In this document: positions 8,324 to 16,600 of the stretch, in pieces
Position numbering within the stretch: position 1 is the stretch's first letter
Layout of the letters: every line of letters starts with the position of its first letter
Source: Bacteroidales bacterium
Lineage (GTDB): Bacteria; Bacteroidota; Bacteroidia; Bacteroidales; UBA932
DNA: 64,000 nt
Assembly: GCA_021371955.1 (NCBI GenBank)
Contig: JAJFVD010000003.1
Coordinates: 494,075 to 558,074, forward strand
Reading direction: 5' to 3'
The notes under the pieces: generated by a model
What the model saw: only the letters and a program-made list of their open reading frames with translations
The model's database searches: none
What the model was told of the DNA's origin: nothing
Made by a program: the position numbers and the translations under genes

Positions 8324-9040
8324 TTAGTTTGCCATTGTGTGATACAGATTTTGCACATCATCGTCATTGTCAAAGCGGTCGATGAGTTTTTCCACCTCTG
8401 CCTTCTGTTCCTCTGTAAGAGTTTTTAACTCAACATTAGGGATTCTTTCAAAAGCACCTGAAATAAGCTCGAATCCTTTCTCTTCAATAAACTTTTGAAT
8501 GTTTCCGTAAGATTCGAATGATCCGTAAATTACAATTGCGTCTTCATCGGGAAAAACCTCCTCTGCTCCAAAATCGATAAGCTCTAGTTCGAGCTCTTCG
8601 ATATCCACCGGCTTTGCAGATTTAACTTTGAAAACACATTTCTTTTCAAACATAAATTCAACGCTTCCGGATGTACCCAGAGAACCTCCGAATTTATTGA
8701 AATAACTGCGGACATTGGCAACTGTTCTGGTTGAATTATCAGTGGCAGTTTCTATAAGAAAAGCAATACCGTGCGGACCGTATCCTTCATAAACTATCTC
8801 TTTATAGTCTGAGTGGTCCTTCTCAATAGCTCTTTTTATCGCCCTCTCGATATTGTCTTTGGGCATGTTTTCCGACCGTGCAGTTGAAATGAGAGCTCTC
8901 AGGCGGGGGTTGTTGTCGGGATCCATACCACCCGATTTGGCGGCCATCGAAATCTCCTTGCCAAGCCTTGTAAAGACTTTGGCCATATTGCCCCAGCGTT
9001 TAAATTTTCTCTCTTTACGAAATTCAAATGCTCTTCCCAT
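8324..9040 (-). CDS. YebC/PmpR family protein
   Basis: A 238-residue member of the YebC/PmpR family, variously described as a DNA-binding regulator or a ribosome-associated translation factor. Family motifs: KVFTRLGKEISMAAKSGGMDPDNNPRLR (N terminus), MPKDNIERAIKRA, YEGYGPHGIAFLIE and FNKFGGSLGTSGSVEFMF. It follows the TPR gene by 13 bases and probably shares its promoter. Ends at the terminator at 8272-8309. Confidence 0.95.
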   Translation of the reverse strand: MGRAFEFRKERKFKRWGNMAKVFTRLGKEISMAAKSGGMDPDNNPRLRALISTARSENMPKDNIERAIKRAIEKDHSDYKEIVYEGYGPHGIAFLIETATDNSTRTVANVRSYFNKFGGSLGTSGSVEFMFEKKCVFKVKSAKPVDIEELELELIDFGAEEVFPDEDAIVIYGSFESYGNIQKFIEEKGFELISGAFERIPNVELKTLTEEQKAEVEKLIDRFDNDDDVQNLYHTMAN

Positions 9041-9053
9041 CTTATCTTATTAT

Positions 9054-9737
9054 TTATTGTTGCGGAACAGATTGCTTGATTTTAGCAATGTATTTGTCTA
9101 TTTCAAATCCTTCAATTGTCTGAGGATATTTAATTTTAATCTCATCATACACTTCAAGGGCTTTTGCAGTGTCTCCAAGCTCCTCATACATTATACCCGC
9201 TTTAAGAAGGTAACCTGCAGCAAAAGGATTGTCAACATGTTTGGCTGCTTTCATATACTGACTCGCTGCTTCTTTGTAGTTTTGAAGCCCTGCGTATGCG
9301 TCTCCAATGTTGCAGATAGCACGTGCCTGCATAACAAGATCGTCTCCCTTATATTTTTTTAGATAATCAATTGCATTTTGATAGTTTCCAAGCTGAAGTT
9401 CCGAGATACCAGCATAGAGGTAAATCGCTTCGCCGGCGTTGCTGCCATATTCATCAATTATTTGCTTGAAACCAAGTGCATTGCCGTCTCCATTGAGAGC
9501 AAGTGCAAATGAGTCTGCGCGGAAGTGTTGTTCGGCTGTAAAGGACTGAGCAAGTGCCTCCTGTATTAGCGGTTTGCGGTATAAGTGCTGATAAGCAAAA
9601 CCTGCGCCTACTATTAAAAGTATAATAATTGCGCTATAAATGAGCGGTTTTTTATACCTCTCAATAAAATGCTCGGTGTTGTTCAGGGCCTGTTCTACTG
9701 ATTGCTCAGGATCTTGTTGATGGTTTTTCTTTGTCAT
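9054..9737 (-). CDS. Membrane-anchored tetratricopeptide repeat protein
   Basis: 227 residues: a cytoplasmic, Gln/Glu-rich N terminus of about 30 residues, one transmembrane helix (about 32-51, LIYSAIIILLIVGAGFAYQ), then three to four TPR-like helical pairs (about 65-220). The layout resembles YfgM-type proteins that work with the Sec translocon, but that link is only architectural. Cotranscribed with yebC. Confidence 0.8.
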   Translation of the reverse strand: MTKKNHQQDPEQSVEQALNNTEHFIERYKKPLIYSAIIILLIVGAGFAYQHLYRKPLIQEALAQSFTAEQHFRADSFALALNGDGNALGFKQIIDEYGSNAGEAIYLYAGISELQLGNYQNAIDYLKKYKGDDLVMQARAICNIGDAYAGLQNYKEAASQYMKAAKHVDNPFAAGYLLKAGIMYEELGDTAKALEVYDEIKIKYPQTIEGFEIDKYIAKIKQSVPQQ

Positions 9738-9759
9738 CGCTTCTTTTTTTAGCAGGTTG

Positions 9760-9789
9760 CAAAATTACAATATTTTGTCTAATCTCAAA
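9760..9789 (-). promoter_or_regulatory. Promoter of the TPR-yebC operon
   Basis: Minus strand TTTG (9789-9786), 18-bp spacer, TAATTTTG (9767-9760), followed by a 22-base leader to the ATG at 9737. Confidence 0.7.
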
Positions 9790-9809
9790 TATTTAATTCA
9801 TAAAAGTAG

Positions 9810-9817
9810 TAACTTTG
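9810..9817 (+). promoter_or_regulatory. -7 element for recF operon
   Basis: TAACTTTG matches TAnnTTTG and lies 18 bases before the recF ATG. No TTG was found at the ideal -33 distance. Confidence 0.55.
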
Positions 9818-9835
9818 TGTATTAATAAGATGTAA

Positions 9836-10924
9836 ATGTATTTAAAGAGGATATCAATACTCAATTTTAAAAATATTGGCGAAGCAAAAATTGAATTCTC
9901 TCCCAAATTAAATTGCATTACTGGAATAAATGGTTCCGGAAAAAGTAATCTTCTGGATGCTGTATATTATCTATCGATGTCAAAGAGTTACTTCTCTAAC
10001 ATAGACCAGTATACAATTAATTATGGGGAGAGTATGGCGGCAATTCACGGAGATTATTCAAGAGAAGACGGAACGGAAGAAAAAATTTCCCTCTCCCTAA
10101 CCTCCGAAGGAGAGAAGAGTATAAAGAGAAACGGGAAAACCTATCAGAGATTTTCCGACCACATAGGACTTATACCTATTGTAATGGTATCTCCATACGA
10201 CACATGCCTGATAAATGAGTCGGGCGAGGAGAGGAGACGCTTTCTTAATGCCATTCTGTCGCAAACAGACAGGGAGTATCTGCGCAGAGTGCAAAACTAC
10301 AACCAGCTGCTTGCACAAAGAAATAAATTACTTAAAAACAGTTCAATTTCATCGGACTTGCTATCTGCTTTTTCTGAACAGTTATCATACAACGCAGCAT
10401 ATATTTATCAGGCCAGAAAAGAATTTGTTAACAGCCTTGTTCCGTTGGTTTCAAAATATTACTCAATGCTCTCAGGCGGAAGAGAAGAGATATCCATTGA
10501 GTACAAATCCGACCTGGAAGAGGGTCCTCTTTCGGAATTGCTGATAAAGAGCATGGAGAGGGACAAGACCTTTAAGTACACTACAACAGGTGTTCACAGG
10601 GACGATCTTCTTTTTAACATGAATGGAAATCCAATAAGAAAAGTAGGCTCGCAGGGTCAGCAAAAGTCATTTTTAATTTCGCTTAAGCTTGCACAGTTTT
10701 CAATATTCAAAGAGCTGCACAACAAGGTTCCGGTTCTTTTACTTGATGATGTCTTTGATAAGCTTGACATGCAAAGAGTTGAATACTTGCTTAAACTTGT
10801 TGCGTCAAATTTCTTTGGACAGATATTTATTACAGACAGCAACAAAGTGAGAATCCATTCTATTCTTGAAACAATAAACGGAGAGACCCGGTCTTTCGAA
10901 ATTGAAGCGGGGAAAATTATATGA
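9836..10924 (+). CDS. recF: DNA replication and repair protein RecF
   Basis: SMC-like ATPase that helps load RecA at gaps. 362 residues with N-terminal LKRISILNFKNI, Walker A GINGSGKSN (about 30-38), the ABC-like signature VGSQGQQKSFLISLKLAQ and Walker B VPVLLLDDVFDKLD near the C terminus. First gene of a plus-strand unit; its stop overlaps the next start (ATGA, 10921-10924). Confidence 0.97.
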   Translation: MYLKRISILNFKNIGEAKIEFSPKLNCITGINGSGKSNLLDAVYYLSMSKSYFSNIDQYTINYGESMAAIHGDYSREDGTEEKISLSLTSEGEKSIKRNGKTYQRFSDHIGLIPIVMVSPYDTCLINESGEERRRFLNAILSQTDREYLRRVQNYNQLLAQRNKLLKNSSISSDLLSAFSEQLSYNAAYIYQARKEFVNSLVPLVSKYYSMLSGGREEISIEYKSDLEEGPLSELLIKSMERDKTFKYTTTGVHRDDLLFNMNGNPIRKVGSQGQQKSFLISLKLAQFSIFKELHNKVPVLLLDDVFDKLDMQRVEYLLKLVASNFFGQIFITDSNKVRIHSILETINGETRSFEIEAGKII

Positions 10925-11211
10925 AAAGACAAGATGCAGTGCGTATTGGAGATCTGATTCCCGATTATATAAGGATAATGGGAATAGATACTGCACTTAC
11001 AAAGGCAAAAGTGCTGGAAGCTTTTGATTTGATTCTTGCACCGGGAATTCAGAAATACGTACTTTTGAGAGATTACAAAGAGGGCAAGCTGTTTTGCACC
11101 ATGAGTTCTTCCGTTGCGAGAGACAGGCTTTCACAGCTTAAAACAGGCCTTATAAGGGAGATAAACGCGAAACTCGGAAAGCCCCTTGTTAAAGAGATAA
11201 TACTTAGGTAG
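10921..11211 (+). CDS. DUF721 / DciA-like protein
   Basis: A 96-residue basic protein of the DUF721 family, whose characterised members (DciA) help load the replicative helicase. The core LRDYKEGKLFCTMSSSVARDRLSQLK, with its conserved hydrophobic/strand pattern, matches the family. The start overlaps the recF stop by 4 bases, so translation is probably coupled. recF-DUF721 adjacency is common and supports a DNA replication role. Confidence 0.85.
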   Translation: MKRQDAVRIGDLIPDYIRIMGIDTALTKAKVLEAFDLILAPGIQKYVLLRDYKEGKLFCTMSSSVARDRLSQLKTGLIREINAKLGKPLVKEIILR

Positions 11212-11223
11212 GTCATAATTTTT

Positions 11224-12396
11224 ATGAGTAAAATTATAAAAGTAATTGCAGACATCGACATCCCTTTTTTACGGGGCGTTTTAGAACCCTACGTTCAAAT
11301 AAAATATTTAAAGGGAAAGGAGATAAATGCAGAATCAGTTCGCGATGCAGACGCCTTGATAATCCGTACAAGAACACGTTGTGATGCTTCTCTGCTCGAA
11401 AACAGCCGGGTTAGGTTCATCGCATCTGCAACAATCGGAAGCGACCATGTAGATGTTGATTATTGCAATGAAAAGGGTATCTATTTTACTAACGCAGCCG
11501 GATGCAACTCCTGGGGAGTGGTCCAATATGTGATTTCTGCAATATTTTTTGTGAGTTCGCAATTGAATGCCGATCCGCGTGGAAAAACTATGGGAATCGT
11601 TGGTGCTGGAAATGTAGGGGAGAGGCTTGCACAAACTGCCTTTAAGCTAGGTTTTAATGTATTGAGATGCGACCCTCCCAAAAGAGAGACTCTGCAAAAA
11701 GATGCGGACTATTTTAAGACCGAGAGTGCCTCGCTAAGAGGCGAAATAGGAGAGTTTTATGTTGACAGGTCTCATCTTGCAAAAGAGGACTACATCTCTC
11801 TTGATGAGTTAATCGAGAGGTCGGATATTGTATCGCTTCATACTCCACTCAATGAGTCCACAAGATGTATGGCTTCTTCGGATTTTTTCAGGAAAATCAA
11901 GAAAGGTGCGATATTCATCAACTCTTCAAGGGGAGAAGTAAGTGACGAGCCCGAACTTGTTAAATCAAGGAAAAAACTTACAGCTGTTGTAACAGATGTA
12001 TGGAGTAACGAACCTCAAATAAATATGGATCTGCTCAATATTTCCACAATTGCTACACCACATATTGCGGGTTACTCTCTCGAAGGGAAAATAAATGCCA
12101 CAAGAATGGCTGTTAATCAGTTAGGTGCTTTTTTTGAAATGGAAGACCTTGCGAAATTTGAAATTGAAATTCCATCTGTACCTTCTTATAATTTTCTGCC
12201 TGACGAAAATCTTTCGGATTACGAAAATATATGTTCACTTCTCAATATAATATATCCGATAAAAAATGATGATAAATTATTGAGGATGAATCCGGAATCC
12301 TTTGAAGTGCTTAGAGGAAATTATAACTACAGAAGGGAATTTACTCCGGAATTTTTTGACCTTATTAAACTCATCAAAAATAAGAGCCATGTTTAG
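11224..12396 (+). CDS. pdxB: 4-phosphoerythronate dehydrogenase
   Basis: NAD-dependent D-2-hydroxyacid dehydrogenase of the DXP-dependent pyridoxal phosphate pathway; oxidises 4-phospho-D-erythronate. 390 residues: an N-terminal catalytic-domain half with ASATIGSDHVDVDYC, the Rossmann motif MGIVGAGNVGERLAQTAFKLG, INSSRGEVSDEPEL, and a C-terminal extension beyond the usual 2-hydroxyacid fold as in PdxB. The insert after CDPPKRE also fits PdxB better than SerA. Confidence 0.9.
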   Translation: MSKIIKVIADIDIPFLRGVLEPYVQIKYLKGKEINAESVRDADALIIRTRTRCDASLLENSRVRFIASATIGSDHVDVDYCNEKGIYFTNAAGCNSWGVVQYVISAIFFVSSQLNADPRGKTMGIVGAGNVGERLAQTAFKLGFNVLRCDPPKRETLQKDADYFKTESASLRGEIGEFYVDRSHLAKEDYISLDELIERSDIVSLHTPLNESTRCMASSDFFRKIKKGAIFINSSRGEVSDEPELVKSRKKLTAVVTDVWSNEPQINMDLLNISTIATPHIAGYSLEGKINATRMAVNQLGAFFEMEDLAKFEIEIPSVPSYNFLPDENLSDYENICSLLNIIYPIKNDDKLLRMNPESFEVLRGNYNYRREFTPEFFDLIKLIKNKSHV

Positions 12397-13870
12397 CGAA
12401 AATGATTTAGCCCAATTTCAGGAAAAAGGAATAACAGCTTTCGCGGCAGAGCAGCAACTATACTTTTTCAGGAACGGATTTCCATATCCCTGCATTGTAT
12501 CGCCTGCTACAACGGAAAGAGGTATTTCCACATTTGATAAAAATCAAATCGAAGAATTGATTAAAGAATTTGACTCATTCGAAGGTGAGATTTCAAAATT
12601 TGTACCGGCATCAGGGGCGGCAACAAGAATGTTTCGCGGCTTGTATGACATGCTGATATCTCTTGAAAAAGGAGAATCTTTCTCAACCGGTCACGAAGAA
12701 AATCTATTCTTCGGTAGGCTGAAAAATTTTGCTTTTTATGACGAACTACGAAAATGCAAAAACTTTAATACTGATAATAAAGCGGATATTTTGAAATTAC
12801 TGCTTTTCGAAGACGGGCTCAATTACGGCTCGCTTCCAAAAGGACTGATTAAGTTTCACAAGTATGCAAACGAGTCAAGAACACCGTTTGAAGAGCATCT
12901 GCTGGAGGCCTGCGAATATACCAAAAGCCGCGACGGAGTCGTTAGAATGACTGTCACTGTTTCTCCGGAACATCTTGCATACTTTTCAACGCTAAATGAA
13001 AACATAAGAGATAAATTTCTTAATGAGAAAGGACTTTATACAGATGTTACCTTTACACTCCAGAAACCATCTACAGACACTATTGCCGTAGATGAAAATA
13101 ACGAGCCATTCAGGAAACCGGACGGGTCAATACTGTTCCGGCCTGGAGGGCATGGCGCTCTTATTGAGAATCTCAATGAAATAACATCTTCAATAGTGTT
13201 TATTAAAAATATTGACAATGTTGCCAAGGAGAGCCTTCTTCCGGAAACGGTCAAATGGAAAAAGGTGTTGGGAGGAGCATTAATAAAAGTTCAAAGAAAA
13301 ATCTTTAACTTCCTAAGAGCGTTGGATGGAGAGTATAATTACGAGCTTATTCTTGAAGTTTCCGATTTTATGGATAAGGTTTTGTGTATAAAGCTGCCAT
13401 CTGTTCCCGATGAGATTCTAAAGGATTTTATAAGAGAAAAACTAAACAGGCCGGTACGTGTATGCGGAATGGTAAAGAATACAGGGGAGCCCGGAGGAGG
13501 CCCATTTATCGTAAGAGACGCCGATGGCTCAACCTCTCTTCAGATATTGGAAAGTGCTCAATTAAATACTAAGGACCCATCCTATAAAGAACTATTGGAA
13601 AATTCGACACACTTTAATCCTGTCGATCTTGCCTGCTCTTTTATTAATTACAACGGGGAAAAATTTGACTTGCACAAATATATCGATCCGGAAACCGGGT
13701 TTATCTCTGATAAAAGCATTGAGGGGCATCCGCTTAAGGCTCAGGAGTTGCCGGGATTATGGAATGGCGCAATGAGCCAGTGGAACACCGTTTTTGTTGA
13801 GGTTCCTGCAATAACTTTTAACCCTGTTAAAACGGTATTTGATTTGCTCCGTGATGAGCATCAGGTTTGA
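12389..13870 (+). CDS. DUF4301 family protein
   Basis: A 493-residue soluble protein recognised as DUF4301, a Bacteroidetes family of unknown function. The frame is open from 12302, but ATG 12389 (MFSENDLAQFQEKGI) is preferred because it overlaps the pdxB stop by only 8 bases and matches the family's N terminus. Visible features include PASGAATRMFRGLYDM, a FRPGGHGALIENL loop and KNTGEPGGGPFIV, glycine-rich stretches suggestive of a nucleotidyl- or sugar-binding fold; that is speculation. No signal peptide. It ends 5 bases before the convergent putative anti-sigma gene. Confidence 0.85.
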   Translation: MFSENDLAQFQEKGITAFAAEQQLYFFRNGFPYPCIVSPATTERGISTFDKNQIEELIKEFDSFEGEISKFVPASGAATRMFRGLYDMLISLEKGESFSTGHEENLFFGRLKNFAFYDELRKCKNFNTDNKADILKLLLFEDGLNYGSLPKGLIKFHKYANESRTPFEEHLLEACEYTKSRDGVVRMTVTVSPEHLAYFSTLNENIRDKFLNEKGLYTDVTFTLQKPSTDTIAVDENNEPFRKPDGSILFRPGGHGALIENLNEITSSIVFIKNIDNVAKESLLPETVKWKKVLGGALIKVQRKIFNFLRALDGEYNYELILEVSDFMDKVLCIKLPSVPDEILKDFIREKLNRPVRVCGMVKNTGEPGGGPFIVRDADGSTSLQILESAQLNTKDPSYKELLENSTHFNPVDLACSFINYNGEKFDLHKYIDPETGFISDKSIEGHPLKAQELPGLWNGAMSQWNTVFVEVPAITFNPVKTVFDLLRDEHQV

Positions 13871-13875
13871 TTGTA

Positions 13876-14271
13876 CTATTCTTTTTCCTTGCGGGAGAGC
13901 TTTTCGGAAATCAATCTTTCTGCAAAAATAAGCAGCACTACATTTAGTCCAATAATTAACCAGGTAAGAGAGAGACTGTTGGAAAACATAGATTTTATCT
14001 TGCCAGTGAAATTTATACTGTCTGTTAATAGAAATTTAAGGTTGTTAATTTGTAGTCCAAAATATTTATAATTTAAAAAATAGAGTACAGCAGATATAAT
14101 AACTGCAATAATTACAGCAAATGATATTTGATGAAAAAGTTCGTTGCTTTCTTTCTTTTTAGCAATCCTTTCTTCAATTTTTTTCTGAATTTTTACTTCA
14201 AAATTGAATGGAACCGATTCGTCGGCCAATCCGGCAAAAAGTTCTTTTAAGTTTTTGTCATTCTCATCCAT
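13876..14271 (-). CDS. Putative membrane anti-sigma factor or sigma-operon membrane protein
   Basis: A 131-residue protein overlapping the ECF sigma gene by 8 bases. Its N-terminal cytoplasmic part (about 1-45, with the helix VKIQKKIEERIAKKK) is followed by two transmembrane segments (about 47-66 and 101-117) and a charged C terminus. I do not recognise a named family. Translational coupling to a sigma factor, a cytoplasmic N-terminal helix region and membrane anchoring are the usual features of an anti-sigma factor. There is no zinc-binding HxxxCxxC motif. Confidence 0.7.
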   Translation of the reverse strand: MDENDKNLKELFAGLADESVPFNFEVKIQKKIEERIAKKKESNELFHQISFAVIIAVIISAVLYFLNYKYFGLQINNLKFLLTDSINFTGKIKSMFSNSLSLTWLIIGLNVVLLIFAERLISEKLSRKEKE

Positions 14272-14827
14272 AGCACACCTCCATATTATCTCCCATTAAC
14301 AAGTTTAATCTTTTTTTTATCCTGTGCAGTTTCACTTTAACATTTGACTCGCTCATTCCCGTTATTTCTGCAATCTCTTTTATACTCTTTTCGTGATTAT
14401 AAAAGGAAATTATCAAAAATCTGTCCGATGCTTCCAACTCTCCGAGTATCTTGTTTAAAATTTTATACTGCCTCTCTCTGTCCAGATAATTTTCCTGCTC
14501 CTTCAGTGAATTATTATCCGGGATATTGCCGGTTTTTTCGATCGGTATATGTTCTCTTTTCTTAAGCCTGGTCTTTGAAACCGACATATTGTATGCAATA
14601 CGGAACAACCATGTTGAAAAAGAACAATCTCCACGGAATGACTTTATAGAGAAGTATGCTTTAACGAAAACATCCTGAGCGACCTCTTCGGCATCTTCTC
14701 TGTTGGAAACTACGCCGCGAACAACCGACAAAATCTTTGGCGAGTGCGTTTCTATCAGAGTATTGAACAGGTTTAGCTCACCTGCTTTTATCTTTTCAAT
14801 TAATATGAGCTCCTCTTCTCTTTTCAT
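14264..14827 (-). CDS. ECF-type RNA polymerase sigma factor
   Basis: Sigma-70 family, group 4. From ATG 14827 (MKREEELILIEKIKAGE) it has 187 residues. Region 2 lies around VSNREDAEEVAQDVFVKAY and FSTWLFRIAYN; region 4 is the HTH EIAEITGMSESNVKVKLHRIKKRL. The frame opens further upstream (TTG 14845, ATG 14833), but the predicted -10 CGTC at 14839-14842 places transcription start near 14833, so 14827 is preferred with a very short leader. Likely autoregulated from the TGTAAC-N16-CGTC promoter. Confidence 0.93.
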   Translation of the reverse strand: MKREEELILIEKIKAGELNLFNTLIETHSPKILSVVRGVVSNREDAEEVAQDVFVKAYFSIKSFRGDCSFSTWLFRIAYNMSVSKTRLKKREHIPIEKTGNIPDNNSLKEQENYLDRERQYKILNKILGELEASDRFLIISFYNHEKSIKEIAEITGMSESNVKVKLHRIKKRLNLLMGDNMEVCYG

Positions 14828-14838
14828 TTGCATTTTTA

Positions 14839-14864
14839 GACGCAAAGGTGCCTGTGAAGTTACA
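14839..14864 (-). promoter_or_regulatory. Predicted ECF-type promoter driving the sigma gene
   Basis: Minus strand TGTAAC (14864-14859), 16-bp spacer, CGTC (14842-14839). AAC in the -35 and CGTC in the -10 are the hallmark of ECF promoters. The same motif with the same spacing faces the other way at 14887-14912. Confidence 0.7.
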
Positions 14865-14886
14865 ACCTATTTTTAATTTTTTCTAC

Positions 14887-14912
14887 TGTAACCTTTTTTC
14901 TGCAACCTCGTC
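14887..14912 (+). promoter_or_regulatory. Predicted ECF-type promoter driving the divergent membrane protein
   Basis: Plus strand TGTAAC (14887-14892), 16-bp spacer, CGTC (14909-14912), about 32 bases before the ATG at 14945. It mirrors the promoter at 14839-14864. Confidence 0.7.
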
Positions 14913-14944
14913 AAAAGTGCAAAACAATTTAAAATATCAGTATT

Positions 14945-15352
14945 ATGATGGATTTTATCTCGGTACCTGTAACATTTGGAATAGGGGCTTATGCATTTTA
15001 CAAATTAATTGAGCTATTTGTCAGGAAGAAAGAAAGACTTCTGATATTGGAGAAAATTTCTTTGCTCGAGAATGTAAACACAGAAAATTTAAACCTTTCA
15101 AAACTTTTCGGAGAAGAAAAAATGTTCAAAAATCAATTTCTGACTTTAAGGATCGGGTCTCTTCTAATGGGTCTAGGACTTGGCCTTCTTTTAGGATATA
15201 TCATCGTGCAGTCCTCTATGGTCATATCCGGTGAATTATCTTACGAAATGAGAGAAACAATGAGTGTAATATACGGAGCCTCGACATTGCTTTTTGGCGG
15301 GTTGGGACTTGTTGCCGGTTTCATTGTTGAAATCAGGATGAAGAAACATTAA
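14945..15352 (+). CDS. Small membrane protein, probable ECF regulon member (DUF6249-like)
   Basis: 135 residues with three hydrophobic segments (about 8-24, 68-90 and 108-128) around a charged cytoplasmic loop. It resembles the small DUF6249-type membrane proteins often found beside sigma factors in Bacteroidetes; I hold that name loosely. Two ATGs in tandem (14945, 14948) are equally possible. Transcribed divergently from the sigma gene, apparently from an identical promoter type, and ends at a strong bidirectional terminator. Confidence 0.75.
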   Translation: MMDFISVPVTFGIGAYAFYKLIELFVRKKERLLILEKISLLENVNTENLNLSKLFGEEKMFKNQFLTLRIGSLLMGLGLGLLLGYIIVQSSMVISGELSYEMRETMSVIYGASTLLFGGLGLVAGFIVEIRMKKH

Positions 15353-15373
15353 TCTTAAATAACTATTTGAAAA

Positions 15374-15409
15374 AAAAGAGGCTGCCTGTTTTTTCAGGCA
15401 GCCTCTTTT
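15374..15409. terminator. Bidirectional rho-independent terminator
   Basis: A perfect 15-bp stem (AAAAGAGGCTGCCTG and its complement) with a six-T loop. A/T tails on both sides can serve the plus-strand membrane gene and the minus-strand deoxyhypusine-synthase-like gene. Confidence 0.92.
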
Positions 15410-15429
15410 GTATTTAGATTAGATAGTAT

Positions 15430-16503
15430 CTACTTATTATCAACTAAAAGGATTCCGCTTCCTTTTGTCCCGTTTTTAAAAAGCATTGTGTGATTCTTTC
15501 TTTCGCGTTTCTTCCAGTCACCTTTATGATATGCATAACTAACAATCATTGGAACAACGGTGGTTGCTTCTGCATATACCATCTGTTCGTGAGCAGTATT
15601 AACTTTTCCCCATGAATTTGCCTCTTTGAGTGTAGAAGAAGAGCAAGCACCGTCGCGTACATCGGCAACCGTTATCTGTACGGCATACTGGTGCATCGGA
15701 ACATCAAATCCAAGACACTCTGCGCAAACAACAGTATCCTGAGCAAAGTTCTTAGGTACTCCGCCGCCTACCATAAACAGTCCGCTTGTTTTGGCAGAAA
15801 GCTTAACTTCTGTAAGTTCACGGAAATCGGCTACTGAGTCAATTGAAAGATATGGTTTCCCTGCTTTCAGTTTCTCTACCTGATGTATTACAAGGCCAAA
15901 ACCGGCACTGCTGTCGCTGAATGCAGGGCAGAAGATAGGAATATTAAGCTCGTATGCGGTTTGAATCAAAGAGTTCTTTTTCTTTGAGTTTTTGCTAAGC
16001 CATTTTCCTATTTCGTAAATGAATTCTCTTGAAGAGTAAGGTCTTGGTTCGAGAGAGTCTGCAATAAGCTTTATTGTTGAGTCACAGGCCTGAAGCTCTT
16101 CTTCATCAATAAATGTATCGTAAATCCTGTCGATATAATTGTCTCTCAGGTGTGTATCGTCAATAAATTGTGTTCCCCTGTAGTGTTTGTATCCTAGTGC
16201 TTCAAAAAAGTCCATGTCAATAATTGACGCGCCTGTGGAAACAATAGCATCAATCATATTGAAACGGAGCATATCCACATAAACCTGCATACAACCGCCT
16301 GCAGATGTGCTGCCGGCAAGTATGAGCCAGTTAGTTGATTCTTTGTCGTTAATCATAAGCTGGAGAATATCTGCTGCAGAAGCTGTATCTCTTGATGAAA
16401 ACGACATGTCACGCATTGAATCTATAAGAAGCGTTGAGTCAATTTTAGTGACATCAATGTGCTTTATTGTCTCCCTGAGGAGATCCTTCTTTGTTGGTTT
16501 CAT
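15430..16503 (-). CDS. Deoxyhypusine synthase family protein
   Basis: 357 residues of the NAD-dependent deoxyhypusine synthase fold. Recognisable motifs: LAGSTSAGGCMQVYVDML, DAIVSTGASIIDMDF, a FMVGGGVPKNF loop, and the C-terminal NSWGKVNTAHEQMVYAEAT, which contains the lysine (SWGK) equivalent to the catalytic Lys of the eukaryotic enzyme. Bacteria lack eIF5A, so the true substrate is probably a polyamine, i.e. an aminobutyl transfer from spermidine or a related reaction; that is inference. Divergent from lysA. Confidence 0.85.
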   Translation of the reverse strand: MKPTKKDLLRETIKHIDVTKIDSTLLIDSMRDMSFSSRDTASAADILQLMINDKESTNWLILAGSTSAGGCMQVYVDMLRFNMIDAIVSTGASIIDMDFFEALGYKHYRGTQFIDDTHLRDNYIDRIYDTFIDEEELQACDSTIKLIADSLEPRPYSSREFIYEIGKWLSKNSKKKNSLIQTAYELNIPIFCPAFSDSSAGFGLVIHQVEKLKAGKPYLSIDSVADFRELTEVKLSAKTSGLFMVGGGVPKNFAQDTVVCAECLGFDVPMHQYAVQITVADVRDGACSSSTLKEANSWGKVNTAHEQMVYAEATTVVPMIVSYAYHKGDWKKRERKNHTMLFKNGTKGSGILLVDNK

Positions 16504-16525
16504 TCTCTTTTCAGTATAATTTGTG

Positions 16526-16554
16526 CAAAGATAGATATTTTAAATTAAGTACAA
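16526..16554 (-). promoter_or_regulatory. Promoter of the deoxyhypusine-synthase-like gene
   Basis: Minus strand TTG (16554-16552), 18-bp spacer, TATCTTTG (16533-16526), 22 bases before the ATG. Confidence 0.65.
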
Positions 16555-16563
16555 GTTTTTTAC

Positions 16564-16571
16564 TAATTTTG
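16564..16571 (+). promoter_or_regulatory. -7 element for lysA
   Basis: TAATTTTG matches TAnnTTTG and lies 29 bases before the ATG at 16601. No clear -33 element. Confidence 0.5.
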
Positions 16572-16600
16572 CCGATTCAAACCCCCATTAACAATTAACA

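Noticed and set aside
8853..9362. 169-codon open frame spanning the yebC-TPR junction on the plus strand
   Set aside because: Overlaps two well-supported minus-strand genes; composition is that of a shadow frame.
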